Source: Kribbella kalugense (lineage in GTDB: Bacteria; Actinomycetota; Actinomycetes; Propionibacteriales; Kribbellaceae). From it: 64,000 nt of DNA. The position numbers and the translations under genes were made by a program. This document shows, piece after piece, positions 8,983-16,979 of the stretch (within the stretch, counting starts at the first letter, position 1; the number at the start of each line of letters is the position of its first letter). A model generated the notes under the pieces. That model saw only the letters and a program-made list of their open reading frames with translations, was not told where the DNA came from and searched no databases. Location: positions 2,234,971 through 2,298,970 of the forward strand of contig NZ_SODF01000002.1 of NCBI RefSeq assembly GCF_004365875.1, in the 5' to 3' direction.

Positions 8983-9554
8983 AGGGAGTGCAGGACGAAC
9001 GACGCGAGTTCGCGGTACGCCTCGGCGTCGTTCAGACCGGTCCGGCGGGCGATGTCGCCGCGCTGGATCGCCTGCATCGTGTGCGCGATCATCTCGGCCG
9101 CGAACGCGATGTCCACCTGGCGGAACATCTTGTTGTTGATGCCGTCCTCGATCAACGTCCGGACCCGCTCGGCCGCGATCCGTGTGTTCCGCTCGTACAC
9201 AGACCTGGCAGGCGCGAACGTGGCTACGTCGTCCAGGAAGGTCCGGCTGGCCGGCCGGAGCGCGTCCGCGACGGCGTTCAGGTACGCCGCGATTCGCCGG
9301 TCGTGCCGGGTCTGCCGGGCGACCGCGGACTCCACCTGGGCGGTGGCATTCTTGAAGTAGTGCTTGACCACCTCGACGGCGAGCTGTTCCTTGCTCGGCG
9401 CCAGCGCGTACAGGGTCGTCTTGCTGCAGCGCAGCTCGGCGGCCAGGTCGTCCAGGGTGAATCGGCTGAACCCCTGCTCGAGGAACAGGATCAGGAGCCG
9501 GTCGAGCAGCTCGGACTGCCGGCGGGTCCGCCGCCCCGGAACGACTGTTGTCAT
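8970..9554 (-). CDS. TetR-family regulator facing the acyl-CoA dehydrogenase operon
   Basis: A 194-residue one-component repressor. The N-terminal HTH (residues 10-60) contains the expected FTLDDLAAELRCSKTTLYALAPSKEQL segment; residues 75-194 form the all-helical ligand domain. It is transcribed away from an acyl-CoA dehydrogenase/SDR/Nudix run. The intergenic region holds three copies of a 9-bp motif that look like its operator, so it probably represses that operon in response to an acyl-CoA or fatty-acid signal. That inference rests on position only. A 13-bp tandem repeat covers its stop codon. Confidence 0.85.
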   Translation of the reverse strand: MTTVVPGRRTRRQSELLDRLLILFLEQGFSRFTLDDLAAELRCSKTTLYALAPSKEQLAVEVVKHYFKNATAQVESAVARQTRHDRRIAAYLNAVADALRPASRTFLDDVATFAPARSVYERNTRIAAERVRTLIEDGINNKMFRQVDIAFAAEMIAHTMQAIQRGDIARRTGLNDAEAYRELASFVLHSLRLD

Positions 9555-9569
9555 ATCGAGACAGCATAG

Positions 9570-9613
9570 AACGATACTGGATTATGTGCGTCAGTATCAT
9601 TCCTAGTATCATT
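9570..9613. promoter_or_regulatory. Probable TetR operator cluster
   Basis: AGTATCATT occurs at 9593-9601 and 9605-9613, and its near-inverse AACGATACT (8 of 9 matching when inverted) at 9570-9578. The cluster occupies the 87 bp between the divergent tetR and acyl-CoA dehydrogenase starts, the expected place for a TetR autoregulatory operator. Confidence 0.6.
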
Positions 9614-9641
9614 CTGGTAGTTGTTGAGAGGGGGTTCCCTG

Positions 9642-10790
9642 ATGGCTGTCGACCGACTCCTGCCCACTGATGAATCCATCGACCTGCTCGCCCTGGTCCG
9701 TGACCTGTGCGAGCACGAGCTCGCTCCGCACGCCGCGCAGGCGGAGGAGAGCGAGACCTTCCCGAGGGACACGTTCCGGACCCTCGGCAAGGCCGGCCTG
9801 CTCGGCCTGCCCTACCCGGAGCAGTACGGCGGCGCAGAGCAGCCGTACGAGGTCTACCTGCAGATGCTCGAAGAGATCGCGGCCGCCTGGATGTCCGTCG
9901 GTGTCGGAATCTCCGTGCACACGATGACCAGCTACGGCCTGGCGACCTTCGGGACCGACGAGCAGAAGGACCGGCTGCTGCCGGACATGGTCGGCGGCGA
10001 ACTGCTCGGCGCGTACGCGCTGTCCGAGCCGCAGGCCGGTTCCGACATCAGCTCGCTGACGACCAGGGCCGTCCGGGACGGCGACTCGTACGTGCTGAAC
10101 GGTACGAAGGCGTGGATCAGCCACGGCTCGCACGCCGACTTCTACACGACCTTCGCCCGGACCTCGGACGACCCGAAGCACGGCATCTCCGCGTTCCACG
10201 TGCCTGGCACGGTCGAGGGGCTGAGCTTCGGTGCGCCGGAGCGGAAGATGGGCCTGACCGGGTCGACCACGACGCTGGTCAACTACGACAACGTCCGGAT
10301 CCCGGCCGCGAACCTGATCGGCGCCGAGGGCGACGGCATGCGGATCGCATTGTCCGCGCTCGACTCCGGCCGGCTCGGGATCGCGGCCTGCGCAATCGGT
10401 CTGGCCCAGGCCGCGCTCGACGTCGCCACGTCGTACGCGAAGGAGCGTCAGCAGTTCGGGCAGGCGATCGCGGACTTCCAGGGGATCCGGTTCCTGCTGG
10501 CCGACATGGCGGCGGCGGTCGAGTCCGGGCGGGCGACGTACCTGCATGCGGCGCGGCGGCGTGACCTCGGGCGGACGTTCACCCGGGAGGCGGCGATCGC
10601 GAAGCTGGTCTGCACGGACGCGGCGATGAAGGTCACCACGGACGCGGTCCAGGTGCTCGGTGGGTACGGTTACACCCGGGAGTTCCCGGCCGAGCGGTAC
10701 ATGCGCGAGGCCAAGGTGACCCAGATCTTCGAAGGTACGAACCAGATCCAGCGGCTCGTGATCAGCCGTGACTTGCTCAGGAGCGTGTAG
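9642..10790 (+). CDS. Acyl-CoA dehydrogenase
   Basis: A 382-residue FAD flavoenzyme that makes the alpha-beta double bond in acyl-CoA thioesters during fatty-acid or branched-chain amino-acid breakdown. Visible: the FAD/substrate loop YALSEPQAGSD (about residue 125), the central beta domain with NGTKAWISHG, and the C-terminal helices with QFGQAIADFQG, LGGYGYTREFPAERYMRE and the ending segment IFEGTNQIQ. The catalytic base in this family is a Glu in this last region. ATG at 9642 is preferred over 9621 because GAGAGGGGG lies 7 nt upstream. The SDR gene starts immediately after its stop. Confidence 0.92.
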   Translation: MAVDRLLPTDESIDLLALVRDLCEHELAPHAAQAEESETFPRDTFRTLGKAGLLGLPYPEQYGGAEQPYEVYLQMLEEIAAAWMSVGVGISVHTMTSYGLATFGTDEQKDRLLPDMVGGELLGAYALSEPQAGSDISSLTTRAVRDGDSYVLNGTKAWISHGSHADFYTTFARTSDDPKHGISAFHVPGTVEGLSFGAPERKMGLTGSTTTLVNYDNVRIPAANLIGAEGDGMRIALSALDSGRLGIAACAIGLAQAALDVATSYAKERQQFGQAIADFQGIRFLLADMAAAVESGRATYLHAARRRDLGRTFTREAAIAKLVCTDAAMKVTTDAVQVLGGYGYTREFPAERYMREAKVTQIFEGTNQIQRLVISRDLLRSV

Positions 10791-11558
10791 ATGAAGTTCA
10801 GCCCGTCCGATGTCGCGCTGGTCACCGGCGGTGGTTCCGGGCTCGGAGAGGCGACGGTACGGCGGTTGGCCGCGGACGGACTCGGCGTCGTGATCGTCGA
10901 CCTGCCGTCGTCCGCGGGCAAGGCGGTCGCGGACGAGCTGGGCGACCGGGTCGTGTTCGCGCCGGCCGACGTCACCGACGAGGCCGCGGTCACGGCCGCC
11001 CTCGACGCGGCCGCTTCGTTGGGCTCGCTGCGGGTGGTCGTGAACTGTGCCGGCATCGCGACCCCCGGCCGGGTCGTCGGCCGGAAGGGTCCGTTGCCGC
11101 TGGCAACGTTCCGGCAGGTGATCGAGGTGAACCTGATCGGAACCTTCAACGTGCTCCGGCTGGCGGCCGAGCGGATGATCGCTTCCGAGCCGACCGAGGA
11201 CGGCGATCGTGGCGTGGTGGTGATGACCGCGTCGATCGCGGCCTACGACGGTCAGATCGGTCAGGCGGCGTACGCCTCCAGCAAGGGCGGGATCGTCGCC
11301 CTCACCCTCACCGCCGCAAGAGACCTTGCAGACAAGGGCATCCGGGTCGTCACGATCGCACCGGGCACCATGGAAACCCCCATGCTCGCCGGCCTCCCCG
11401 AAGAAACCCGCACCGTCCTAGAACAGCAGGTCCCCCACCCCTCCCGCCTAGGCAAACCCTCCGAGTACGCCGCCCTGGTCCGCCACATCCTCGACAACCA
11501 ACTCCTCAACGGCGAGGTAATCCGCCTAGACGGCGCCCTCCGCATGCCACCCCGTTGA
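10791..11558 (+). CDS. SDR dehydrogenase, 3-hydroxyacyl-CoA dehydrogenase type 2-like
   Basis: Classical short-chain dehydrogenase of 255 residues. The Rossmann motif TGGGSGLGEAT (residues 12-22), NCAGIATPG (about 85), catalytic Ser in TASIAAYDGQIGQ and the YASSKGG Tyr/Lys pair are all present. The GQIGQAAYASSKGGI wording and the APGTMETPML block match the HSD10/3-hydroxyacyl-CoA dehydrogenase group. With the acyl-CoA dehydrogenase directly upstream (no gap between stop and ATG) it would supply the third step of a beta-oxidation-like pathway. No enoyl-CoA hydratase or thiolase is adjacent, so the pathway must be completed elsewhere. Confidence 0.85.
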   Translation: MKFSPSDVALVTGGGSGLGEATVRRLAADGLGVVIVDLPSSAGKAVADELGDRVVFAPADVTDEAAVTAALDAAASLGSLRVVVNCAGIATPGRVVGRKGPLPLATFRQVIEVNLIGTFNVLRLAAERMIASEPTEDGDRGVVVMTASIAAYDGQIGQAAYASSKGGIVALTLTAARDLADKGIRVVTIAPGTMETPMLAGLPEETRTVLEQQVPHPSRLGKPSEYAALVRHILDNQLLNGEVIRLDGALRMPPR

Positions 11559-12007
11559 TCCCCATCCCGGCGTACCTACTCCGCGCAGCCTCCCCATTCG
11601 CCCAACTCTGGTGGCGAATCCGCAAACCCACCACCTTCGGCGTGAAGGCCCTCGTGCGCCTCCCGGACGACCGCTTCCTCGTCGTCCGCCACTCGTACGC
11701 CGACACCCGCCGCTGGTCCCTCCCGGGCGGCGGCTACAAACCGTCCCGGGAAACGCCGGCGGAGGCAGCCGCTCGCGAGATCCACGAAGAACTCGACATC
11801 GCCTTGCCGGCCGAGGCATTCACCGTGCTGGACACAACTGTCACCACGCTGGAAGGCAAACACGACACCCTGACGATCCTCGCCGCCACCACCTCCGTCG
11901 CCGCCCTGCGGCTGTCACCGGAGATCGCCGAGGCGCGCTGGATCAGCAGCCTCGACGACCTGGGTGATGCTCCGGTCTCTCGGTGGTTGGTCAGGGCGTT
12001 GGACTGA
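11555..12007 (+). CDS. Nudix hydrolase
   Basis: A 150-residue protein with a complete Nudix box running from GGGYKPSRETPAEAA into AREIHEELDI (residues 54-78), the loop-helix-loop that binds Mg and cleaves nucleoside-diphosphate-linked substrates. The substrate is not predictable from the sequence. The only in-frame start is TTG at 11555, which overlaps the SDR stop in TTGA, an arrangement that suggests translational coupling. Its stop directly abuts the stop of the convergent galactonate dehydratase gene. Confidence 0.85.
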   Translation: MIPIPAYLLRAASPFAQLWWRIRKPTTFGVKALVRLPDDRFLVVRHSYADTRRWSLPGGGYKPSRETPAEAAAREIHEELDIALPAEAFTVLDTTVTTLEGKHDTLTILAATTSVAALRLSPEIAEARWISSLDDLGDAPVSRWLVRALD

Positions 12008-13153
12008 TTACCACTCGGCGAAGGAGCCGTCCTCGTGGCGGAGGATGGGGGAGCGCCAGCGGTGGGGGTTGGCGGCTGCGGCGCGGACTGCGGGTTCGTT
12101 GACTTCGATTCCTAGGCCGGGGCCTGTTGGGCGCTCGACGTGGCCGTTGGTGAAGGCGAAGACGTTGGGGTCTACCAGGTAGTCGAGTAGTTCGTTGCCG
12201 CCGCCGTACTCGATGCCGAGGCTCTGCTCTTGGATCAGGAAGTTCGGGATGGCGAAGTCGATCTGCAGGCTCGCGGCCAGGGTGATCGGGCCGAGCGGGC
12301 AGTGCGGTGCGACGGCCACGTCGTACGCCTCGGCCATCGCGGCGATCCGGCGTACTTCGGAGATGCCGCCGGCGTGCGAGATGTCCGGCTGGGCGACCGC
12401 GATCCCCGTCGTCAGAACATCCCGGAAGTCCCAGCGGGAGAACAGTCGTTCGCCGGTCGCGATCGGAATGCTGGTCGACTCGGTGATCTGCCGCAGGTCA
12501 CGCGAGTACTCCGGAGTGACAGGCTCCTCGACGAACAACGGCAGCAACGGTTCGAGCAACGGGAGCAGTTGCCGAGTGCCCGCCGTACTAAGCCGGCCGT
12601 GGAAGTCGAGCGCAATGTCGACGTCGTCGCCGAGCGCGGTCCGCAGTGCCTCGACGCGAGACGCCATCCTGCGCAGATCAGCCGCACCCGGGATCGGCGG
12701 GAGCGCCTCGGAGACGTTGATCTTCACCGCGGTGAACCCGCAGGCGACCTTCGCCTGCGCGTCATCGACGAGCGCTGCGTTGTCGACGCCGTGCGCCCAG
12801 GTGTACATCCGGACCCGATCCCGCACCGGCCCACCGAGCAACTCATGCACCGGTACGCCGTGGTGACGGCCCTTGATGTCCCACAAGGCCTGGTCGATCC
12901 CGGCCAGCGCACTCGAGAGCACCGCTCCGCCGCGGTAGAACCCACCCTTGGCCATCACCTGCCAGTGCTCCTCGATCCGCAACGGATCGGCCCCGACAAG
13001 CTGTTCCATCAACGCCGCCACCGCACCCTGGACCGCCTCGGCCCGCCCCTCGACGATCGGCTCACCCCACCCGCTGATCCCCTCATCGGTATCGATCCGC
13101 AAGAACTGCCACCGCGGCGCCACCAGGAACGTCTCGTACCCCACGATTTTCAC
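12008..13153 (-). CDS. dgoD: D-galactonate dehydratase, enolase superfamily
   Basis: A 381-residue mandelate racemase/muconate lactonising family enzyme. The sequence follows the E. coli DgoD pattern closely from memory: TDEGISGWGEP near the start, GGFYRGG, GIDQALWDIKGR, the metal-binding LDFHGR, VEEPV and TGERLFSR blocks, QPDISHAGGI, the catalytic VAPHCPLGPI segment, EQSLGIEY, and the C-terminal RHEDGSFAEW. It would dehydrate D-galactonate to 2-keto-3-deoxygalactonate in the DeLey-Doudoroff pathway. No kinase, aldolase or transporter of that pathway is next to it. GTG start at 13153. Confidence 0.85.
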   Translation of the reverse strand: MKIVGYETFLVAPRWQFLRIDTDEGISGWGEPIVEGRAEAVQGAVAALMEQLVGADPLRIEEHWQVMAKGGFYRGGAVLSSALAGIDQALWDIKGRHHGVPVHELLGGPVRDRVRMYTWAHGVDNAALVDDAQAKVACGFTAVKINVSEALPPIPGAADLRRMASRVEALRTALGDDVDIALDFHGRLSTAGTRQLLPLLEPLLPLFVEEPVTPEYSRDLRQITESTSIPIATGERLFSRWDFRDVLTTGIAVAQPDISHAGGISEVRRIAAMAEAYDVAVAPHCPLGPITLAASLQIDFAIPNFLIQEQSLGIEYGGGNELLDYLVDPNVFAFTNGHVERPTGPGLGIEVNEPAVRAAAANPHRWRSPILRHEDGSFAEW

Positions 13154-13271
13154 GTTTCAACCCTAGTCAACTTCCCCTGTGGACAACCGACTGACGGTGT
13201 CGGAACAGCTGTAACTTCTCTGCCGATCAACGGAAAGGCGGTGTCAGACAAATATGTACTACTCTGAATCC

Positions 13272-13544
13272 ATGGCTGAGGTACCGATTCGTACGCTGAA
13301 TCAGGAAACGGCCCGGGTGCTGGCTCGGGTGAAGCAGGGCGAGGAGATCGAGATCACCGAGCGCGGTGTTGTCATCGCGCGCCTCGTTCCGGTCAAGCCG
13401 TCGCCAACGGCGCGGCTGCTCGCCACCGGGAGTTTCCGGCCCGCTCGGCTGACCAGACCTTTCTCGCGTCCGAAGGGCGAGATCAGGACCGATCACGAGG
13501 CGGGCGAGCTCCTTGAGCAGATGCGCGACGAGGAGCGCTACTGA
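13272..13544 (+). CDS. Type II antitoxin, Phd/YefM family
   Basis: A 90-residue protein beginning MAEVPIRTLNQETARVLARV, the standard prevent-host-death fold opening in which the N-terminal half dimerises and binds the operator. GEEIEITERGVVIARLVPV follows, typical of the family. The C-terminal third (residues 55-90) is polar and likely disordered until it wraps the toxin. ATG at 13272 is preferred to the upstream in-frame 13254. The stop TGA overlaps the toxin ATG by one base. A TATGTA hexamer around 13253 could be the -10 of the operon promoter. Confidence 0.88.
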   Translation: MAEVPIRTLNQETARVLARVKQGEEIEITERGVVIARLVPVKPSPTARLLATGSFRPARLTRPFSRPKGEIRTDHEAGELLEQMRDEERY

Positions 13545-13945
13545 TGATCTACCTGGACACCGCAGCGCTGGTGAAGCTTGTCCGCCGGGAGACGGAGTCG
13601 GACGAACTCGTCGGCTGGCTCAACGAGCAGGTCGATCGGATCTTCGTCTCGTCGGCGCTGGTCGAAGTCGAGTTACCCCGTGCTCTCCGGCGCTCTGAGC
13701 CGGCGCGGCTCACCGAGGTTCCGTCCGTGCTTGCGCAGATCTCCGTCTATGACGTCGACGAGACGGTCCGCGCGACTGCCGCCGGTTATCAGGATCCGCG
13801 GATCCGTTCTCTCGACGCGATTCACCTTGCGACGGCGGACGCCATTCTCGGCGATGACGTGACGTCGTTCGTCACGTATGACCGGCGTCTGCTGGCATCG
13901 GCCAAGGCGATCGGGCTGCCCGTCGTCAGCCCCGGGATGTCCTGA
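13544..13945 (+). CDS. PIN-domain toxin, VapC-like ribonuclease
   Basis: A 133-residue PIN-domain protein. The acidic metal-binding set expected of VapC nucleases is present: D5 in IYLDTAALVK, E41 (or E43) in SSALVEVEL, D91 in RSLDAIHLATA and D113 in TYDRRL. VapC toxins cleave tRNA or rRNA when freed from their antitoxin. The one-base overlap with the antitoxin stop indicates tight coupling. The pair is Phd-type antitoxin plus PIN toxin rather than VapB plus VapC by antitoxin fold. Its 3' end abuts a truncated gene on the other strand. Confidence 0.9.
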   Translation: MIYLDTAALVKLVRRETESDELVGWLNEQVDRIFVSSALVEVELPRALRRSEPARLTEVPSVLAQISVYDVDETVRATAAGYQDPRIRSLDAIHLATADAILGDDVTSFVTYDRRLLASAKAIGLPVVSPGMS

Positions 13946-14335
13946 GGTCAGTGAGTGGGTGGGGTGATGGCGGGGCTGGGTCGAAGGGACAGTCGAGTTG
14001 GCGAACGTCGTACACGGCGCCGGCCCGGAGAGGTACTGCGTCCACGTCGCCGGCACCTGCACCTGCACCGTCTTGTAGGACTCCCACCGCCACCCGGCAT
14101 CGGGCGGTCCTGGCAGGCTGACCTGCGGGTCGGTGCGCAGCTCCGAGGTCAGGGAGTGCGTTGCGACGATCGCAGTGGCGACCACTGCGGCGGCGACGAC
14201 AACGGCGCCGATGGTGCGGCTGGTACGGCGGCGTCGCAGGCGAGCGTGGACACCAGCCAACAGACCGTCGTCCGAGGGCGCGTCCGCGGCGTGCTTCAAC
14301 AGACCGTCGGCGATAAGTCGCTCGAAACTGTCCAT
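13946..14335 (-). pseudogene. Truncated membrane-anchored protein gene
   Basis: From an ATG at 14335 with a good Shine-Dalgarno (GGGAGGTGCCTG before it) the frame encodes a cytosolic N-terminus, a basic LRRRRTSRTIG stop-transfer stretch, one membrane helix (about residues 42-64) and the start of an extracytoplasmic domain reading DAGWRWESYKTVQVQVPATW. After about residue 115 the sequence becomes low-quality, His/Pro/Arg-rich, and the open frame then simply runs antisense through the whole PIN toxin gene. I infer that the original extracytoplasmic domain is lost and only the 5' fragment remains, probably cut when the toxin-antitoxin unit arrived. It might still make a small membrane peptide. 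Confidence 0.55.
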
Positions 14336-14386
14336 CAGGCACCTCCCACCTAGTTCACGCTGGCGGGGGGCCGGATGTTGCAGGGG

Positions 14387-15613
14387 TTAGTCGGGTTCCG
14401 GGAGGGTTGGGGTTGGGAGGGCGAGTTTTTCGTCGGGTTTGGAGCTGAGGACGTTCTTCACGTAGGAGCGGGCGGCTTCCATCGTGTCGATCTCGTGACC
14501 GGCCTGTTCGGACAGGAACCAGCGGTGTTCGAGGACTTCGTGGAAGACCTCGGCGGGCTCGAGTTTGCGCTTGAGGTCGCGCGGTACCGAGCGGACGACG
14601 GGCTCGAAGACCTCGGTCAGCCACTGGTGGGCGACGATCTCCTCGTCCTCGTTCTGCTGGTTGGTGGCGGCGGCGTACGAGTCCAGGTCGTTGAGCAGCC
14701 GGCGGGCCTGATTCTCCTCGACATCGAGGCCGGTCAGCCGGAGCAGCCGGCGGGAGTGGTGGCCGGCGTCGACGACCTTCGGCTGGATCCGGACCTGGCT
14801 GCCGTCCCAGTCGGTGATGATGTCGATCTCGGCGACGTCGAACCCGAGCTCGTTCAGTCGCCGGATCCGCGAGTCCAGCCGGTGCATCTCGTCGTTCGAG
14901 AACTCTTCCGGTGCGGTCAGCTCCTTCCAGAGCGCCTCGTACCGCGCGGTGATCGACTCGATGGTCTCCAGCGGATCGATGTCGGCGTCGAGCAGACCGC
15001 CTTCCTGCAGGTCGGACAGTTCGCCGAACAGGTTGATCTCCGCGGTGTAGAGGTCGTGCGCGCGCTGCCCGTCGGAGATTTCCTGGTGCAGTTCGCCGGT
15101 CTCGGCGTCCACCAGGTACGCCGCGAACGCACCGGCATCCCGTCGGAACAAGGTGTTCGACAGCGAGCAGTCGCCCCAGAAGAAGCCGAGCAGGTGCAGC
15201 CGGACGATCAGCGCGACCAGTGCGTCGATCAGCCGGTTGACCGTGTCGGGGCGCAGCGTGCTGGAGAACAGCGCACGGTACGGCAGGGAGAACTGCAGGT
15301 GCCGGGTGATCAGGATCGAGTCGATCGGCTCGCCGTTGCGGTCCACGCGGTCGGTGATCACGCCGACCGGTTCGACCGACGGCGCCTCCAGGCGTTCGAG
15401 GTCGCGGAGCAGGCGGTACTCGTGCATCGCCAGGTGCTCGAGGACCTCCTTGATCGCGTACACGGTGCCGTTGACCCGGACGAAGCGGACCACGTGCCGC
15501 GAGATACCGCGCGGCAGCGCGACCAGTTGGTCCTCGGGCCAGTCCTCCAGCGGGACGTCCCACGGGAGCGACAGCAGGCCGGTGTCCGGGCGGGTGGCGA
15601 CGAAACGGGGCAC
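14387..15613 (-). CDS. DUF4032 domain protein with kinase-like N-terminal half
   Basis: A 408-residue soluble protein. The first 220 residues resemble a degenerate protein-kinase/lipopolysaccharide-kinase fold: RFVRVNGTVYAIKEV (strand with the Lys), LERLEAPSVEPVGV, and GFFWGDCSLSNTLF, which looks like an HxDxxxxN catalytic loop with Gly-Asp. LVDAETGELH could be the metal-binding DxE/G position. The C-terminal DUF4032 part begins near residue 225 (NELGFDVAEIDIITDWDG). The family is widespread in actinobacteria without an assigned role. GTG start at 15613. Confidence 0.75.
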   Translation of the reverse strand: MPRFVATRPDTGLLSLPWDVPLEDWPEDQLVALPRGISRHVVRFVRVNGTVYAIKEVLEHLAMHEYRLLRDLERLEAPSVEPVGVITDRVDRNGEPIDSILITRHLQFSLPYRALFSSTLRPDTVNRLIDALVALIVRLHLLGFFWGDCSLSNTLFRRDAGAFAAYLVDAETGELHQEISDGQRAHDLYTAEINLFGELSDLQEGGLLDADIDPLETIESITARYEALWKELTAPEEFSNDEMHRLDSRIRRLNELGFDVAEIDIITDWDGSQVRIQPKVVDAGHHSRRLLRLTGLDVEENQARRLLNDLDSYAAATNQQNEDEEIVAHQWLTEVFEPVVRSVPRDLKRKLEPAEVFHEVLEHRWFLSEQAGHEIDTMEAARSYVKNVLSSKPDEKLALPTPTLPEPD

Positions 15614-15702
15614 GGCGACCAGTCTGTCAGGAATCCTGAGGGTTCAGCGAGGCATCGCCACCCCCGCGCCCGGCGGGGCGAGCCGAAGAGGTACGTAAGT
15701 CG

Positions 15703-15733
15703 TTGCAAGAATTTGCGCGATTAGGCGTAGAGT
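15703..15733 (+). promoter_or_regulatory. LacI operator and promoter of the first lacI gene
   Basis: The inverted repeat GCAA-GAAT-TTGC (15705-15716) lies 24 bp before the lacI ATG. TAGAGT at 15728-15733 could be a -10 box, with the operator covering the -35 position; transcription would then start within a few bases of the ATG, giving a leaderless or near-leaderless mRNA. The same GCAA-N4-TTGC design recurs at 34304-34313. Confidence 0.55.
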
Positions 15734-15740
15734 TTGCGTC

Positions 15741-16733
15741 ATGACACGACGACTTGCAGAGGTGGCCAAGAAGGTCGGCGTCAGCGAAGCCACCGTCAGC
15801 CGCGTCCTGAACGGGAAGCCCGGAGTGTCCGAGGCGACCCGCGAGGCCGTGCTCACCGCGCTCGATGTGCTCGGGTACGAGCGTCCCACGCAGCTGCGTG
15901 GAGATCGCGCCCGGCTCGTCGGTCTGGTGCTGCCGGAGTTGCAGAACCCGATCTTCCCCGCGTTCGCCGAGGTCGTCGGCGGGGCGCTCGCGCAGCAAGG
16001 TTTCACCTCCTTGCTCTGCACCCGGACGGTCGGCGGAGTCTCCGAGGCCGACTACGTGGATCTGCTTCTCCAGCAGCAGGTTTCCGGGGTCGTGTTCGCC
16101 GGCGGGTTCTACGCCCAGGCGGACGCGCCGCACGCGCATTACGAGCTGATCCAGGAGCGGAAGCTGCCGACCGTGCTGGTCAACGCGGCGGTCGACCACC
16201 TCGGGTTCCCGCAGGTCTCGTCGGACGACTACGTCGCCGCGGAGATGGCGATCGGGCACCTGCGAGCCCTCGGTCACCGGCGGATCGGGATGGTGCTCGG
16301 CCCACGGGACCACATCCCTTCGCGGCGGAAACTCGACGCGTTCATGGCCGCGGAAGAGGCGGATCCGGAGCTGGTCGAGCACACGATGTTCTCGCTCGAG
16401 GGCGGGCATGCGGCCGCGACCCGGCTGGTGAGCTCCGGCGTCACCGGCATCGTCTGCGCCAGCGACATTCTGGCCCTCGGCGCGATCCGTGCCGTCCGGC
16501 GAGCCGGCCTGCGCGTCCCCGACGACGTGTCGGTGATCGGGTACGACGACTCCGCGATGATGAACTGCACCGATCCGCCACTGACCACTGTCCGTCAGCC
16601 GATCGACGCGATGGGCCGCGCCGCCGTCGACATGCTCGTCGCCCTGATCGAGCGGGCCTCCGTCCCCGCCGACGAGCTGCTGTTCGAACCCGAGCTCGTC
16701 GTCCGCGCCTCGACCGCCCGGGCTCGCATTTAG
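15741..16733 (+). CDS. LacI-family regulator of the alpha-glucoside operon
   Basis: A 330-residue repressor. The N-terminal HTH reads RLAEVAKKVGVSEATVSRVL, followed by the hinge region and NGKPGVSEATREAVLTAL. The periplasmic-binding-like core starts at LVGLVLPELQNPIF and contains GHRRIGMV and the final VIGYDDSAMMNCTDPPLTTVRQP signature. It precedes, in the same direction, the binding protein/permease/alpha-glucosidase operon that it very probably represses. It is about 12 residues shorter than its paralogue at 34.4-35.4 kb, mostly by a deletion near residue 210. Its TAG stop coincides with the left end of a MITE-like element. Confidence 0.92.
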   Translation: MTRRLAEVAKKVGVSEATVSRVLNGKPGVSEATREAVLTALDVLGYERPTQLRGDRARLVGLVLPELQNPIFPAFAEVVGGALAQQGFTSLLCTRTVGGVSEADYVDLLLQQQVSGVVFAGGFYAQADAPHAHYELIQERKLPTVLVNAAVDHLGFPQVSSDDYVAAEMAIGHLRALGHRRIGMVLGPRDHIPSRRKLDAFMAAEEADPELVEHTMFSLEGGHAAATRLVSSGVTGIVCASDILALGAIRAVRRAGLRVPDDVSVIGYDDSAMMNCTDPPLTTVRQPIDAMGRAAVDMLVALIERASVPADELLFEPELVVRASTARARI

Positions 16734-16896
16734 TGTCCCGGCTGCGATGCAGCTCGGCGCTATCGGCGCCCAGGCACGCACCTCGCGGCACTTGCCCAGC
16801 GCCCACGATGCTCCGCATCGAGGCCACTGATCAAGCACCCCGATGCACGCAAGTGAACACCGCTATCGCTCGACCTGCATCGCAGACGGGACACTA
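16731..16896. mobile_element. MITE-like 166-bp inverted-repeat element
   Basis: A 22-bp terminal inverted repeat starting TAGTGTCCCG (16731-16752) matches its partner at 16875-16896 at 21 of 22 positions. Weaker symmetry continues inward for about 40 more bases on each side, so a single strand could fold into one long hairpin. Both ends are flanked by TA, as for IS630/Tc1-mariner type insertions at TA. There is no coding capacity. It sits exactly at the lacI stop codon, upstream of that gene's hairpin terminator. Identification as a MITE is inference; other copies in the genome would prove it. Confidence 0.6.
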
Positions 16897-16912
16897 GCCC
16901 CCCGCAGTACCG

Positions 16913-16943
16913 GCAGCCGCTGACCGATCCGGTCCGCGGCTGC
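16913..16943 (+). terminator. Terminator of the first lacI gene
   Basis: Stem arms GCAGCCGC (16913-16920) and GCGGCTGC (16936-16943) enclose an inner GACCG/CGGTC stem with a 3-nt loop. A small second hairpin (CCCTG/CAGGG) follows near 16953-16965. The structure lies 180 bp after the stop only because the MITE-like element separates them. Confidence 0.75.
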
Positions 16944-16979
16944 TGTCGTCTGCCCTGCGGCAGGGTTAAGTCACGTTTT

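Noticed and set aside
12008..13153. Considering the enolase-superfamily gene as a mandelate racemase or muconate cycloisomerase
   Set aside because: The GWGEP, FYRGG, HAGGI and RHEDGSFAEW wording follows galactonate dehydratase along its whole length.
13673..14335. Full 220-codon minus-strand frame running through the PIN toxin
   Set aside because: Only the first 115 or so codons look like protein. The rest is the complement of a well-supported toxin gene, so it was recorded as a truncated gene instead.
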